Positions 9,056-18,074 of a stretch of 64,000 nt of DNA are shown piece by piece (the first letter of the stretch is position 1; every line of letters begins with the position of its first letter). The translations under genes and the position numbers were made by a program. The stretch spans positions 62,001 through 126,000 of the forward strand of contig JANWVT010000008.1 of NCBI GenBank assembly GCA_025056255.1, written 5' to 3'. The notes under the pieces are model-generated. The model was not told where the DNA came from, did no database searches, and worked only from the letters and a program-made list of their open reading frames with translations. Origin of the DNA: Bernardetiaceae bacterium. Lineage in GTDB: Bacteria; Bacteroidota; Bacteroidia; Cytophagales; Thermoflexibacteraceae.

Positions 9056-9873
9056 ATGATTTATATGAGTGAAAAAACTATTTCAATAAACTATAAAAAT
9101 TTTGTTGCTATGTTTTACTCACCAGTACTACTCGATGCTACTCTCCGTGCTGGAGACTACATCGGTTTCACGTTTTTTACAGGCTACATGTCTATGTTAG
9201 CAGCCTCTATTTTCTTCTCATTGTAGAAAGAGGAACAGTTTCTGAAAAGTGGAAAACCTCTTTGTTGGTTTCTGCTTTAATTACTTTCATTGCAGCGGTT
9301 CACTATTTTTACATGCGCGGCGTATGGCTAGAAACGCAGACTTCACCTACTCAATTCCGTTACATCGACTGGACGCTGACCGTACCGTTGATGTGCATTG
9401 AGTACTATCTGATTCTGAAACCTGCTGGTGCAAAGTCTGGCATGCTGGTGCGTCTGATTGCTGGTTCTTTGCTGATGCTAGTAGCTGGCTACATTGGCGA
9501 GGCGATATATGTAGAGCAAAACGTACTTTGGGGTATTATTTCCACAGTGGGTTGGGCAGTAATTATTTACGAAATTTATGCTGGTGAGGCAGCCAAAGTA
9601 GCAGCAGCAAGCAATAATCCTGTGGTACAACGTGGCTACAACGTACTGCGTTGGTTTACATTGGTAGGTTGGGCGATCTATCCAATTGGCTACATGATGC
9701 TGCCCGGAAACTTGCTACATGGTTTAGTAGAGGGTTATGACCCCACTAAGTCATCCCCTGTAGATTTAGCTTACAACATTGCTGATGCTGTGAACAAGAT
9801 AGGTTTTGGCTTGGTGATTTATACCATTGCTAAAGGTGCCACAGCAGAAGAAAGAGCTTATGCACGCGCGTAA
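9056..9873 (+). pseudogene. proteorhodopsin-type retinal proton pump, split by a one-base frameshift
   Basis: Light-driven proton pump family (microbial rhodopsin). Frame one runs from ATG 9056 (or 9065) through helix A to a stop at 9224-9226; homology continues in another frame from 9223 (VERGTVSEKW) through helices B-G to 9873. Restoring one base near 9221-9223 gives about 272 residues, a normal length. Key residues survive: His in AVHYFYMRG (H75-like), RYIDWTLTVP with the proton acceptor Asp and Thr, Glu five residues after TVPLM (donor), and the retinal Lys in ADAVNKIGFG. Met at the position equivalent to 105 predicts green absorption. No retinal-synthesis gene is in the window. It may be a true lesion or a sequencing error; the uninterrupted downstream frame suggests a recent event or an error. 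Confidence 0.85.
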
Positions 9874-9920
9874 ATTTTCCAAAGAGGCGCAATTTATTTT
9901 AGCAAGTAGTTTAGTTGAGC

Positions 9921-9954
9921 AATAAGCAATCATGGTTAGCCATGGTTGCTTATT
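9921..9954. terminator. Strong hairpin between the rhodopsin gene and the phosphodiester glycosidase gene
   Basis: AATAAGCAATCATGG, a TTAG loop and CCATGGTTGCTTATT form a 15-bp stem with one mismatch, followed on the plus strand by a T-rich stretch. It sits between convergent genes and overlaps the stop codon of the minus-strand gene, so it may work in both directions. Confidence 0.75.
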
Positions 9955-11020
9955 TTCTTATGACAGCTAATATGGAAGCTACTTTTCGCTCGCCATTTTT
10001 ATCTGAGGGGCGATTGATGACCTTGCCTTTTACCACCATAGTGCTAGACCCCCCGCCGTCTAAGTTAATGGCATAGTTTGCCTTTAATCCTAAAAAAATG
10101 GCTGCCAGTTCGGAAAAAGTTACTCCCTCGCTGTAACCACTCTGCCTGCCATCTACAACAAGTAACAGCAGCCTACCTTTACGGTCTAAACCAACTGCTG
10201 TACGAGGGTGAGTGCCTGCAATTTGCGTAAACCATTCTTCTTTATCGGTGATAAAAACAGTTCCTTTCCATATTAACATAGGTCCTCCGCCCATAATTTC
10301 CGATGCTTGCCACTGATAGGGGGTGGTAGGAAAAAATAAAGTAGGCGGATTTTGTTGTAGCGGTTGGGTAGTAAACGGATTAGGCTTGTCGTATGCCCAA
10401 GTAGTACCGGCACTATCGGTAAAAGTCCATGCAAAACGGACTCGCCTACCTGTAAAGCCTACTGCACTGCGCGTGGGGTACAAGGCGCAGCTATTGCCTG
10501 CGCTATCTTTGCGAAAAACAGGCAACAGATGTGGGCTAATCAACTTACCTTGGTGTACCAGTAAACTTACCGAACTGCGACCTTGTTGGGCTGTATCGGG
10601 GCGAAAGGTGAAGTAGCCGCCATTGATTGCCACTAAGCTTTGGTGCAAGTGCGACAGCTCAGAAGTAAGTAGCAATCCTCTGCCTTCTTGGGCGGGAACA
10701 GATGCTATCTGCAAGCGTTTACTTTTCAACTTTATCACAGCCAAGTAGGCAGCTATTTTTTTGCCACTGGGCAAAGTGCCTTCAAACTTGCGGATGCAAA
10801 TGGCTCTTCCTACTTGCAATGAACGATTGAGGCTATCTATGTTTTGCCATGCCAGCCGGTACTGTGCAAGGCTCGGATAGTGAAATGTGCTAACAAGCAT
10901 TAGCCCAGCACTTACAGCTGTTCTATGTTCAATCCCAATGGTTTTAAATGTTGATAGGAACTTTTTTAAGAATAGCATCAATAACATCGCGGCTGGTAAC
11001 GCCTTCTGCCTCAGCTTCAT
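9950..11020 (-). CDS. phosphodiester glycosidase family protein (NAGPA domain)
   Basis: The C-terminal domain matches the NAGPA/DUF2233 fold: AINGGYF near the domain start, EIMGGGPMLI, HPRTAVGLDRKGRLLLLVVDGR and the hallmark NLDGGGSSTM. Characterised relatives cleave GlcNAc-1-phosphodiesters; the bacterial substrate is probably a cell-envelope glycan. The start is uncertain. The ATG at 11020 overlaps the moxR 3' end by 77 bp; an ATG at 10900 (MLVSTFHYPSLAQ) removes the overlap but shortens the signal peptide. The mature protein probably begins after SLAQ, suggesting export. It is the last gene of the ctlX-moxR cluster. Confidence 0.82.
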   Translation of the reverse strand: MKLRQKALPAAMLLMLFLKKFLSTFKTIGIEHRTAVSAGLMLVSTFHYPSLAQYRLAWQNIDSLNRSLQVGRAICIRKFEGTLPSGKKIAAYLAVIKLKSKRLQIASVPAQEGRGLLLTSELSHLHQSLVAINGGYFTFRPDTAQQGRSSVSLLVHQGKLISPHLLPVFRKDSAGNSCALYPTRSAVGFTGRRVRFAWTFTDSAGTTWAYDKPNPFTTQPLQQNPPTLFFPTTPYQWQASEIMGGGPMLIWKGTVFITDKEEWFTQIAGTHPRTAVGLDRKGRLLLLVVDGRQSGYSEGVTFSELAAIFLGLKANYAINLDGGGSSTMVVKGKVINRPSDKNGERKVASILAVIRK

Positions 11021-11912
11021 AGTTTAAAATGATGCGATGATTGAGCACATCGAAGGCAACTTCTTTGATATCTTCCGGTAATACAAAATCGCGCTCTTCG
11101 AAAAAAGCAATGGCTTTTGCTGCACGATTTAGGTTGATACTAGCACGCGGCGAAACACCGTATTGGATGTAGTTGGCTATGTCGCCTAAGTTGTACTCTT
11201 TGGGTTTGCGCGTAGCAAAAACCAGTTCAATGATGTATTTTTCTAACGATTCGGAAATAGTTACGCGATTAATAGCGTCGCGAATTTGAAAAATCTCTGC
11301 TTTGCTTAGCACCGGATGAACAGTAGGTTGAAAAGACATATTGCTCATGCGGCGCATTACTTCTAATTCCGATTCTTTGTCTAAATAGTTTACAAAAATT
11401 TTGAGCATGAAGCGGTCTAATTGCGCTTCTGGTAGTGGGTAAGTCCCCTCTTGTTCTACTGGGTTTTGGGTGGCAAGTACTAAAAAAGGTTTGTCGAGTG
11501 TGTAGGTGGTTTCGCCAATCGTAACTTGTTTTTCTTGCATGGCTTCTAACAAGGCAGCTTGCACTTTGGCTGGGGAGCGGTTTACTTCGTCGGCTAAAAT
11601 CATATTGGCGAAAATAGGTCCTTTTTTTACTTCAAACTCACCTGTTCGCTGGTTGTAAATCATTGTGCCAATCAGGTCGGAAGGCAACAGGTCGGGGGTG
11701 AATTGGATGCGTTGAAAATCGAGGTGAAGGACTTGTGCCAACGTATTCACTGTGAGCGTTTTAGCCAGTCCGGGAACTCCTTCAAGCAAGATATGTCCGT
11801 TTGTAAAAAGTCCTATCAACAGGCGGTTAATCATGTAGCGTTGTCCCACGACAACTTTATTCATTTCCTGATATACCTGTTTGATTTTAGACTGCATTTC
11901 GGCGTTGGTCAT
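10944..11912 (-). CDS. MoxR family AAA+ ATPase
   Basis: A 322-residue AAA+ ATPase of the MoxR/RavA branch, usually a chaperone that matures or inserts metal cofactors with von Willebrand A-domain partners. The Walker A motif GVPGLAKT is at residues 45-52, Walker B is ILADEVNR near residue 110, sensor 1 is ATQNP, and the family motifs GTYPLPEAQLDRF and GVSPRAS are present. Unlike typical loci, no DUF58 or VWA gene follows within the window; the downstream gene is a phosphodiester glycosidase. It lies 26 bp after ctlX on the same strand. Confidence 0.93.
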   Translation of the reverse strand: MTNAEMQSKIKQVYQEMNKVVVGQRYMINRLLIGLFTNGHILLEGVPGLAKTLTVNTLAQVLHLDFQRIQFTPDLLPSDLIGTMIYNQRTGEFEVKKGPIFANMILADEVNRSPAKVQAALLEAMQEKQVTIGETTYTLDKPFLVLATQNPVEQEGTYPLPEAQLDRFMLKIFVNYLDKESELEVMRRMSNMSFQPTVHPVLSKAEIFQIRDAINRVTISESLEKYIIELVFATRKPKEYNLGDIANYIQYGVSPRASINLNRAAKAIAFFEERDFVLPEDIKEVAFDVLNHRIILNYEAEAEGVTSRDVIDAILKKVPINI

Positions 11913-11938
11913 TAGCGGCTTAGGTTAAGATGAACGTT

Positions 11939-12880
11939 TTAATTAACAGACTGCAAATTAGCTTTTTTTGGCAAATGTACGGCTGCCATCATGCAGCGAG
12001 CGCTGCCGCCTCCGTTGGCTTCTATGGTGTAAAGAGGGGCAAAAATAGGACGTGCATACCGACCAATACGCTCCAACTGATGAGTGGTAAGCGAGCGATA
12101 GGCTTGGTCGGACATTACGAGCAATTTTTCGCCTTTGTTATTGTGCACTTCTAGCATGTTGCCTGCAAACTGGTTCATTTGCGAAAAGCTGATTTCAATA
12201 ATTTCCTTGCCCGAGTTGGTAATAGCTCGGATAACCTTTTCACGCTCTTCTTGAGGGATAGCCTCTATGCAAATAATAACGTAGTGCGTAGCTACGCACA
12301 TCATCACATTGGTGTGGTAAATGTCTTTTCCATTCTCATCTTTGGCATGAAAAGAAACAACGTGAAAACCCATTTTTTTTGCAAAGTCAGCTAATACATC
12401 TGCATCGGTGCGGGGAGAAAAGCAGGCATAGCAAATTTTGTGGTCGTAGTCTAAAATCATGCTACCTGTTCCTTCTAAAAATTTATCGTCGGCTTCGTAA
12501 TGTGAAAGGTCTATTTCTTGCCGAATGTCAAAATCGTCGCGTAACAATCCTAAAATACTTCGACGGCGCTCCCAGCGGCGGTTTTCTGCTTGCATAGGAT
12601 AAAACACAACTGTTCCATCTTCGTGGAAACTTATCCAATTATTGGGAAATATGGCATCGGGCTTTACGGGTTCGGGAGTATCGTATACCACTATCACATT
12701 TACGCCGTTTTGTTTAAGCATATCTACCATGCCGTCAAACTCTTGCAAAGCTAACAAGTGCACACTTTCAGATAGTTTTGTGGCTGCTCGAGGATTCTGA
12801 AACGCATTGGTGCTTGCTGTTTGCGGATTAAAACCAAAATGGGCAGGGCGCACCATCATCACTGTATCAGTAGTTTGCAT
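11939..12880 (-). CDS. ctlX: citrulline utilization hydrolase CtlX-type (arginine deiminase-like fold)
   Basis: A 313-residue enzyme of the amidinotransferase/guanidine-modifying superfamily, matching the CtlX group. Motifs visible are VRPAHFGFNPQTA at the N-terminus, DAIFPNNWIS (substrate-binding acid), EGTGSMILDY, YHTNVMM with the catalytic His, and GGGSARCMM with the nucleophilic Cys near the C-terminus. Homologues are associated with citrulline metabolism by genome context and annotation. It is divergent from the ABC ATPase gene at 12940 and is the first gene of the minus-strand cluster. Confidence 0.88.
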   Translation of the reverse strand: MQTTDTVMMVRPAHFGFNPQTASTNAFQNPRAATKLSESVHLLALQEFDGMVDMLKQNGVNVIVVYDTPEPVKPDAIFPNNWISFHEDGTVVFYPMQAENRRWERRRSILGLLRDDFDIRQEIDLSHYEADDKFLEGTGSMILDYDHKICYACFSPRTDADVLADFAKKMGFHVVSFHAKDENGKDIYHTNVMMCVATHYVIICIEAIPQEEREKVIRAITNSGKEIIEISFSQMNQFAGNMLEVHNNKGEKLLVMSDQAYRSLTTHQLERIGRYARPIFAPLYTIEANGGGSARCMMAAVHLPKKANLQSVN

Positions 12881-12939
12881 TTCGCTTTTTCAATTAATGC
12901 AGCTAAGTTAGTATTTCTAATACCAATTTATCAAGCTGC

Positions 12940-13629
12940 ATGCTGGCATTGCATCGTATCTGTTACCGATATGGAAGCGTTGAAGCGCTGAAAAATATTA
13001 GTATGGAGATTCCTGCTGGAACAGTTCATGGCTTAGTAGGCATGAATGGAGCAGGAAAAACCACCCTTTTACAACTTATTGCTGGACTGCTTAAAGTACA
13101 AACGGGCAGCATTTGTTACAATGAAAAAATCATTGCACCAAGCGATGTTGCCTTTTTGCCGACACATAATTATATGTATCATTACATTACAGGAGCTGAG
13201 TATTTGGCTTTGTTCGGTGCACAGAATCCACAAGCAGACTTTGACTCTCTGAACCGCATTTTCAAGCTGCCGCTGAAGCGTTTGGTAGATGAATACTCAA
13301 CGGGGATGCGAAAAAAATTGGCTTTTATGGGGCTCATGGCTCTCAAACGTCCGGTATTTGTATTGGATGAGCCTTTTAATGGGGTAGATTTGGAGGGAAC
13401 CATGGCTTTTCAACAAGCTATTGGGTTGCTTGCCGAGCAGGGCAAAACGGTAGTGATTACGTCACACATTTTGGAAAGCCTAACCGAAATTTGCCACTGC
13501 ATACACTACTTGCATCAAGGAGTTTTAGAAGGCAGCTATTGCCGCAATGCTTTTTCAGACTTGCAAAATCAGCTTCGAGCCCGTTTTGCACAAGACCATC
13601 AGCGCTACTGGGAACAATTTTTTAGCTAG
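12940..13629 (+). CDS. ABC transporter ATP-binding protein
   Basis: A 229-residue ABC ATPase. Walker A is GMNGAGKTT (residues 34-42), the signature is the degenerate YSTGMRKKL near 120, Walker B is VFVLDEPFNG near 140, and the switch His is in VITSHILES. The sequence resembles the exporter class of CcmA/YadG type. No permease gene adjoins it in the window: the downstream gene is on the opposite strand and overlaps its end by eight bases. Substrate unknown; its partner must be encoded elsewhere. Confidence 0.9.
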   Translation: MLALHRICYRYGSVEALKNISMEIPAGTVHGLVGMNGAGKTTLLQLIAGLLKVQTGSICYNEKIIAPSDVAFLPTHNYMYHYITGAEYLALFGAQNPQADFDSLNRIFKLPLKRLVDEYSTGMRKKLAFMGLMALKRPVFVLDEPFNGVDLEGTMAFQQAIGLLAEQGKTVVITSHILESLTEICHCIHYLHQGVLEGSYCRNAFSDLQNQLRARFAQDHQRYWEQFFS

Positions 13630-14395
13630 TTTCCCATTGGCTCCACTGAGTTCTTGCTTGGATAAGTTCTTTGCCTGAGTCGGCTAGCTGTAAACTATGG
13701 CGAAACTGCAGGCAACTACCGTCGGTTTTCTCTTCCACAGCCTTGCCTATTATTTGTGCGCCCAGTGTGCTTTCCATTCTAAAAATGATGTCGACTGATT
13801 CTAACTGATACATGGCAAGAAAGTTAGCAGGCAGCGTTTCTGCTATCCATTGAAAATAGTACATGTTGTTGGTGTGGCGGTTGCTGTCTATATGGTGCCA
13901 ACTTACCTGAAAATGAGCCGTGTGGGTGGCATTTTCTACACTGCCAATTTTGCCAGAGGCACGTGGCAAGGGCTGCTCTTCTGAAACAGGGAAAGTACGG
14001 ATAAAGGCTGGAACGGCAATCATCTGCCTTTTTGCCAAATCCACGACCATCCAAGAGGAAGTGGCTTGTGCCAGTAGCTTGTTGCCGGTTGCGTCTAATA
14101 TGCGGTAGTCGCGGTAGCAATAATATTTGTCCATTCCTGAGGGAAAAGTTTGCACTTGCACTGTCTCACGCAATTTTGCCCACCCAAAGCAAGTCATTTG
14201 TAAGCGTACTAACACCCACGACAAGCCCTGTGCTTGCAAAACCTGAGAAGAAAAACCAAGATTGTGTGCATTCCAGTTGGCAGCTTCTTGTAAGAAATTA
14301 ACCATTGCTGGTAGGGTAAGACGATTGAGCATGTCGGTTTCGTTGGCACGAACAACAAACTTTTCAACATGTAAAGAGGCAGTGCGGTGAACCAT
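13622..14395 (-). CDS. acyl-ACP thioesterase
   Basis: Releases fatty acids from acyl carrier protein. The protein has two hot-dog domains as in plant FatA/FatB: the first contains AANWNAHNLGFS and WVLVRLQM, the second carries the catalytic DSNRHTNNMYYFQW (Asp-x-Asn-x-His-x-Asn) followed by a conserved Glu-Ser (MEST). The ATG at 14395 gives 257 residues and a start MVHRTASLHVEKF; an ATG at 14443 would add sixteen residues without homology. It converges on the ABC ATPase gene, overlapping eight bases. Confidence 0.85.
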   Translation of the reverse strand: MVHRTASLHVEKFVVRANETDMLNRLTLPAMVNFLQEAANWNAHNLGFSSQVLQAQGLSWVLVRLQMTCFGWAKLRETVQVQTFPSGMDKYYCYRDYRILDATGNKLLAQATSSWMVVDLAKRQMIAVPAFIRTFPVSEEQPLPRASGKIGSVENATHTAHFQVSWHHIDSNRHTNNMYYFQWIAETLPANFLAMYQLESVDIIFRMESTLGAQIIGKAVEEKTDGSCLQFRHSLQLADSGKELIQARTQWSQWETS

Positions 14396-14826
14396 AAGCA
14401 AAAAAATGCTTGCCAAATTACTGCATTCTACATAGCCTTGCAATTGGGTAAACCTATATGACCATATTGAGCAAAGGGGTTGTATAGTACAAGATGCGGC
14501 TCTGGGTGGTCGTTTGTGAAGACACGAATAACGGTGTTGAGGTAGGATTGCCTAATGGGACAGGATGAATAATTAAGCGGTTGTGAAGCAGGTTTTCATG
14601 CTGTTCGTATGTGCTTACACACGATTTAGGTGGTTGTTGGTGAAAATGCGCACAACAGCAACGTGTAACGGCAGTATAAGTAGCATTTTTCAACACTTAG
14701 TTGCATCGGCAAATGAGGTGTCTGCCAAGTTGAATACCACTATTGCTTGTTTAATCCTGTTAGCTGCTTGCCAAGGCATTGCTGAACGAAAACAACATGA
14801 GCCATTTGCTTTTGGCAAATGCTATT
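14396..14826. other. 431-bp spacer containing degenerate intergenic repeat
   Basis: No convincing gene is present. At about 14636-14664 the text GGTGAAAATGCGCACAACAG recurs in degenerate form, on the opposite strand, near 46237-46267 and 52850-52878. A perfect 7-bp inverted repeat (CATTTGC, 5-base loop, GCAAATG) at 14803-14821 follows the stop codon of the kinase gene and could act in its termination, though it lacks a T-tract. Confidence 0.45.
14636..14664 (+). repeat. Copy 1 of degenerate dispersed intergenic repeat
   Basis: GGTGAAAATGCGCACAACAG aligns with the reverse complements of the copies at 46237-46267 and 52850-52878. The shared core is roughly GGYGRCAAAATGACGCRCAA followed by CAGYAGCA. 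Confidence 0.55.
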
Positions 14827-15690
14827 TTAACAAGTGCCGTGATACAATACCAACCCTGCTACTGGCTCTTCTAAAATGTGTTGTATGTGCAGTCCTTTAT
14901 CAGCAGCAGCACGTCTGAGCACGTTCGCATAATAAAAAGCCACCGAGCCTGTAAAATGCAGAGGCAGTTTTTTAGCATCAGGAAATTTGAGTACGCGCTT
15001 GTCTAAAAACGCACAAAAACTGTTGTATACCATTCTGTACACAAAAGGATGCGACAAATGGTCGAATAAAAACTTGGAAAATGAAGCCATGTACCGAGCG
15101 GGCATGGGCTTCTTATAGGCATTTTCCAGTACTTCCTCGCGCGTAATAGCGTAGCGCTTAGCAAAGAAGTCGTGCAAATCTTTGGGCAAATCTCCGTTGA
15201 GATAATCTGTAATCAGCTGTTTTCCTAAATGCCCACCACTGCCTTCATCACCTAGCCAAAATCCTAAGTTGACTGCATATTGCTCGATCTGTTCTCCGTT
15301 AAACAGTGCCGCATGAGAACCTGTTCCTAAAATACAAGCAATACCCGGCTGCTTTCCACACAAGGCACGGGCAGCCCCTAACATGTCGGTATCTACGTGC
15401 ACTGCAGCAGCAGGAAACACTTTTTGCAATACCTTTGCTACCAGTTGGCGGTTTTCTTCTGCTCCGCAGCCTGTTCCATAAAAGAAAACCTGCCTCACTT
15501 GTTCGGCAACTTGTAGAGCACCCGCTGCTTGCAGTTGTGGCAACAGTACATCGGTGAGCTCACTGGCTATGGCTTGGGGGCTGCTAAAATATGGATTGAT
15601 GCCCGCTGTACGCGCTTGAAGTGCATGTTGCTGCGGCAGTATTAGTCTCCAAGCAGTTTTGGTAGCTCCGCTATCAGCTATTAATATCAT
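14827..15690 (-). CDS. BadF/BadG-type ATPase, N-acetylglucosamine kinase-like
   Basis: A 287-residue member of the ASKHA fold. The N-terminal phosphate-binding loop is ADSGATKTAW (residues 5-14), the second phosphate loop is ILGTGSHAALF, and GDEGSGGHLGK is the adenosine-side signature typical of the eukaryotic-type N-acetylglucosamine kinase group. In Bacteroidota such proteins probably phosphorylate amino sugars for peptidoglycan recycling. It is monocistronic here; the next gene upstream is divergent. Substrate is inferred from family only. Confidence 0.85.
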   Translation of the reverse strand: MILIADSGATKTAWRLILPQQHALQARTAGINPYFSSPQAIASELTDVLLPQLQAAGALQVAEQVRQVFFYGTGCGAEENRQLVAKVLQKVFPAAAVHVDTDMLGAARALCGKQPGIACILGTGSHAALFNGEQIEQYAVNLGFWLGDEGSGGHLGKQLITDYLNGDLPKDLHDFFAKRYAITREEVLENAYKKPMPARYMASFSKFLFDHLSHPFVYRMVYNSFCAFLDKRVLKFPDAKKLPLHFTGSVAFYYANVLRRAAADKGLHIQHILEEPVAGLVLYHGTC

Positions 15691-15806
15691 TTCGATACCC
15701 GCTTTATATTAAATTTTCAATCGAAATGCTTAAATTAGTTAGTTAGTACAAGTCTGCTGTTAATTTTGTGTTAAATTAAATAAAGTCTCCATCAGACTGC
15801 TAACCT

Positions 15807-17129
15807 ATGATGCAACCTCTGTTTTCATTGATTGCACCCAAAGGCAAAAAACAAAAAAATACCACTTCGCCTATGCCACCGGCAGAACAGACCATTAGCA
15901 CAAGACAGCTCTTCCTTAACCATTTGGCTCAAACAACCGACTTTCCTCTGCTCTTGGAGATAAAAGAAGCGGAAGGAATCTTTCTGATAGACCAACAAAA
16001 CCGGCGCTATTTCGACTTAATCTCGGGCATTGGTGTAAGCAATATTGGTCATCGGCATCCGGCGGTTATAAAAGCCATTAAAAAGCAACTGCGCAAGTAC
16101 TTACACCTGATGGTATATGGTGAGTATGTACAAGCTCCACAGGTAATGCTTGCCAAGCGCTTATTACTTACTTTGCCACCCTCATTAGACAATTTCTATT
16201 TTGTCAACTCTGGCAGTGAAGCTATTGAGGGAGCAATGAAACTTGCCAAACGCTACACAGGACGCACTGAATTTATCAGTTGCTTCAATGCCTACCACGG
16301 CTCTACGCAGGGTTCGCTAAGCATTAGCGGTAGTGAGAAGTTCAAAACAGCTTATCGTCCGTTGCTACCCGACGTGCGACATATCCGCTTCAATGAACCA
16401 GAAGATTTGGCTTTCATTAGCGAAAAAACTGCAGCTGTTGTAATAGAGACCATACAAGGCGAGGCAGGTGTACGCATTCCCGATAAAGCTTACATGCAAG
16501 CATTGCGCAAGCGCTGTACCGAAACGGGTGCATTGTTGGTATTAGATGAAATACAATCTGGCTTTGGCAGAACCGGCAAGTTCTGGGCATTTGAGCATTT
16601 TGACATTGTTCCTGATATTTTGGTGAGTGCCAAGGGAATGGGTGGCGGCATGCCCATTGGAGCGTTCATTGCTCCTAAGCACATTATGAGTGTGCTGAAA
16701 AGCAATCCTATTTTAGGACATATTACTACTTTCGGTGGGCATCCGGTCTCTTGTGCAGCTGCCTATGCTACTGCAGGAGTAATTTTACGCAATAAACTAC
16801 ACGAAAAAGCTCAACAAAAAGCCGAACTGTTCAAAAAACTGCTGATTCATCCACGCATCAAAAGTATTCGCAGTGCTGGCTTGATGATGGCAGTAGAATT
16901 TGAATCATTCCAAATACTCAAAGCAGTTATTGATAAGGCTATCTCTTATGGCGTAATTACTGACTGGTTCTTGTATTGTGATAATGCCATGCGCATTGCA
17001 CCTCCTTTAACCATCACCAAAGACGAGATTCGCGAGGTTTGCGGGATTATTTTGAAAGCCATCAACAAAGCCACTAGTGCTAATCCGGATGTATTACTTC
17101 GCGAAGACATAGAACCTATGCGTCCATAA
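15807..17129 (+). CDS. class III PLP-dependent aminotransferase (acetylornithine/ornithine type)
   Basis: A 440-residue fold-type I aminotransferase. Visible motifs are the GIGVSNIGHRHP region, NSGSEAIEGAMKLAKRYTGR (cofactor phosphate site), VVIETIQGEAG, LLVLDEIQSGFGRTGKFW, and the Schiff-base lysine Lys276 in SAKGMGGG. The ArgD/ornithine aminotransferase group is the best fit, but other omega-aminotransferases share these motifs. It has an unusually basic N-terminal extension (APKGKKQKN). A possible -7 box TAATTTTG lies at 15771-15778 without a clear -33 element. Confidence 0.88.
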   Translation: MMQPLFSLIAPKGKKQKNTTSPMPPAEQTISTRQLFLNHLAQTTDFPLLLEIKEAEGIFLIDQQNRRYFDLISGIGVSNIGHRHPAVIKAIKKQLRKYLHLMVYGEYVQAPQVMLAKRLLLTLPPSLDNFYFVNSGSEAIEGAMKLAKRYTGRTEFISCFNAYHGSTQGSLSISGSEKFKTAYRPLLPDVRHIRFNEPEDLAFISEKTAAVVIETIQGEAGVRIPDKAYMQALRKRCTETGALLVLDEIQSGFGRTGKFWAFEHFDIVPDILVSAKGMGGGMPIGAFIAPKHIMSVLKSNPILGHITTFGGHPVSCAAAYATAGVILRNKLHEKAQQKAELFKKLLIHPRIKSIRSAGLMMAVEFESFQILKAVIDKAISYGVITDWFLYCDNAMRIAPPLTITKDEIREVCGIILKAINKATSANPDVLLREDIEPMRP

Positions 17130-17228
17130 AAAATTCATACAAAGCAGCGAATATTCAACGCGAATTAACGCTCGTTTCATGCTCTATTTACCTGTGTGGC
17201 AGAATTTTGCGGTGAAATAACTGCATAC

Positions 17229-18074
17229 ATGAAAATAAAAGCCCGCAAACGCTACCCGGAAATTGTCGTTATCTCCGATGTTCATTTGGGTACTTACGGA
17301 TGCCATGCCAAGGAATTAAACGCCTACTTAAAGAGTATTCGTCCCAAAATTTTGGTTTTAAATGGTGATATTATCGACATATGGCGTTTTAGCAAGTGGT
17401 ATTTTCCTAAGTCGCATTTACAGGTTTTGCGACGCATTTTGCGCATGATGGAGCGCGGTACTAAGGTTTATTATTTGACAGGCAACCACGATGAGCTATT
17501 GCGCCGTTTCCCACGCATTAGCACCAACAAATTTACCTTAGCCAATCGCTTGGTACTGCCTTGTGGTGATAAAAAAGCATGGATTTTTCATGGCGATGTA
17601 TTTGATGTGTCTATCCAACATGCTAAGTGGCTGGCTAAGTTGGGCTCGGTAGGCTACGACCTGCTCATCATTCTCAATCGCGTTGTTAATTTTTGCGCTG
17701 AAATTATGGGCTATGAAAAGTTCTCATTTTCCAAAAAAGTAAAAGACAAAGTCAAAAAAGCAGTTGAATATATTGGCAACTTTGAGTCGGTAGCTGCTGA
17801 GTTGGCAATAGAAAAAGGATACGACTATTTTATCTGTGGGCATATTCATCAGCCCGCTAACAAGCGCATTGTAACAGCAAACGGACAAGTGCAATACCTC
17901 AACAGCGGCGACTGGGTAGAAAATTTGACAGCATTAGAGTTTGAAAATAACCAATGGCGAATTTACTATCATAAAACTGACGAGCATACAGCAAAACAAC
18001 CCATTCAGCAAGGAGATGCCCCCCCGGTGCGCGAGTCTATGGTACAGCATGCCTACCAGCCCGAAATTGCATGA
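17229..18074 (+). CDS. UDP-2,3-diacylglucosamine diphosphatase-like metallophosphoesterase
   Basis: A 281-residue calcineurin-like phosphoesterase. All metal-binding motifs are visible in order: SDVHLG with Asp17 and His19, NGDIID, GNHDE, HGDVFD and CGHIHQPA. The IDIWRFSKWYFP segment after the second motif resembles the LpxH/LpxI-replacing YbbF-type enzymes of Bacteroidota that act in lipid A synthesis. Start chosen at ATG 17229; a GTG at 17196 would add eleven poorly conserved residues. Its stop overlaps the glycosyltransferase start (ATGA), so the two are translationally coupled and probably act on the same envelope glycolipid. Confidence 0.85.
   Translation: MKIKARKRYPEIVVISDVHLGTYGCHAKELNAYLKSIRPKILVLNGDIIDIWRFSKWYFPKSHLQVLRRILRMMERGTKVYYLTGNHDELLRRFPRISTNKFTLANRLVLPCGDKKAWIFHGDVFDVSIQHAKWLAKLGSVGYDLLIILNRVVNFCAEIMGYEKFSFSKKVKDKVKKAVEYIGNFESVAAELAIEKGYDYFICGHIHQPANKRIVTANGQVQYLNSGDWVENLTALEFENNQWRIYYHKTDEHTAKQPIQQGDAPPVRESMVQHAYQPEIA

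Noticed and set aside
9211-9230. Programmed frameshift in the rhodopsin gene
   Set aside because: No slippery heptamer or downstream structure is seen at the junction, and this family is not known to use frameshifting.
14583-14918. A 111-codon frame in the spacer before the BadF-type kinase
   Set aside because: Unusual composition, no homology, overlaps the kinase 3' end and a repeat copy.
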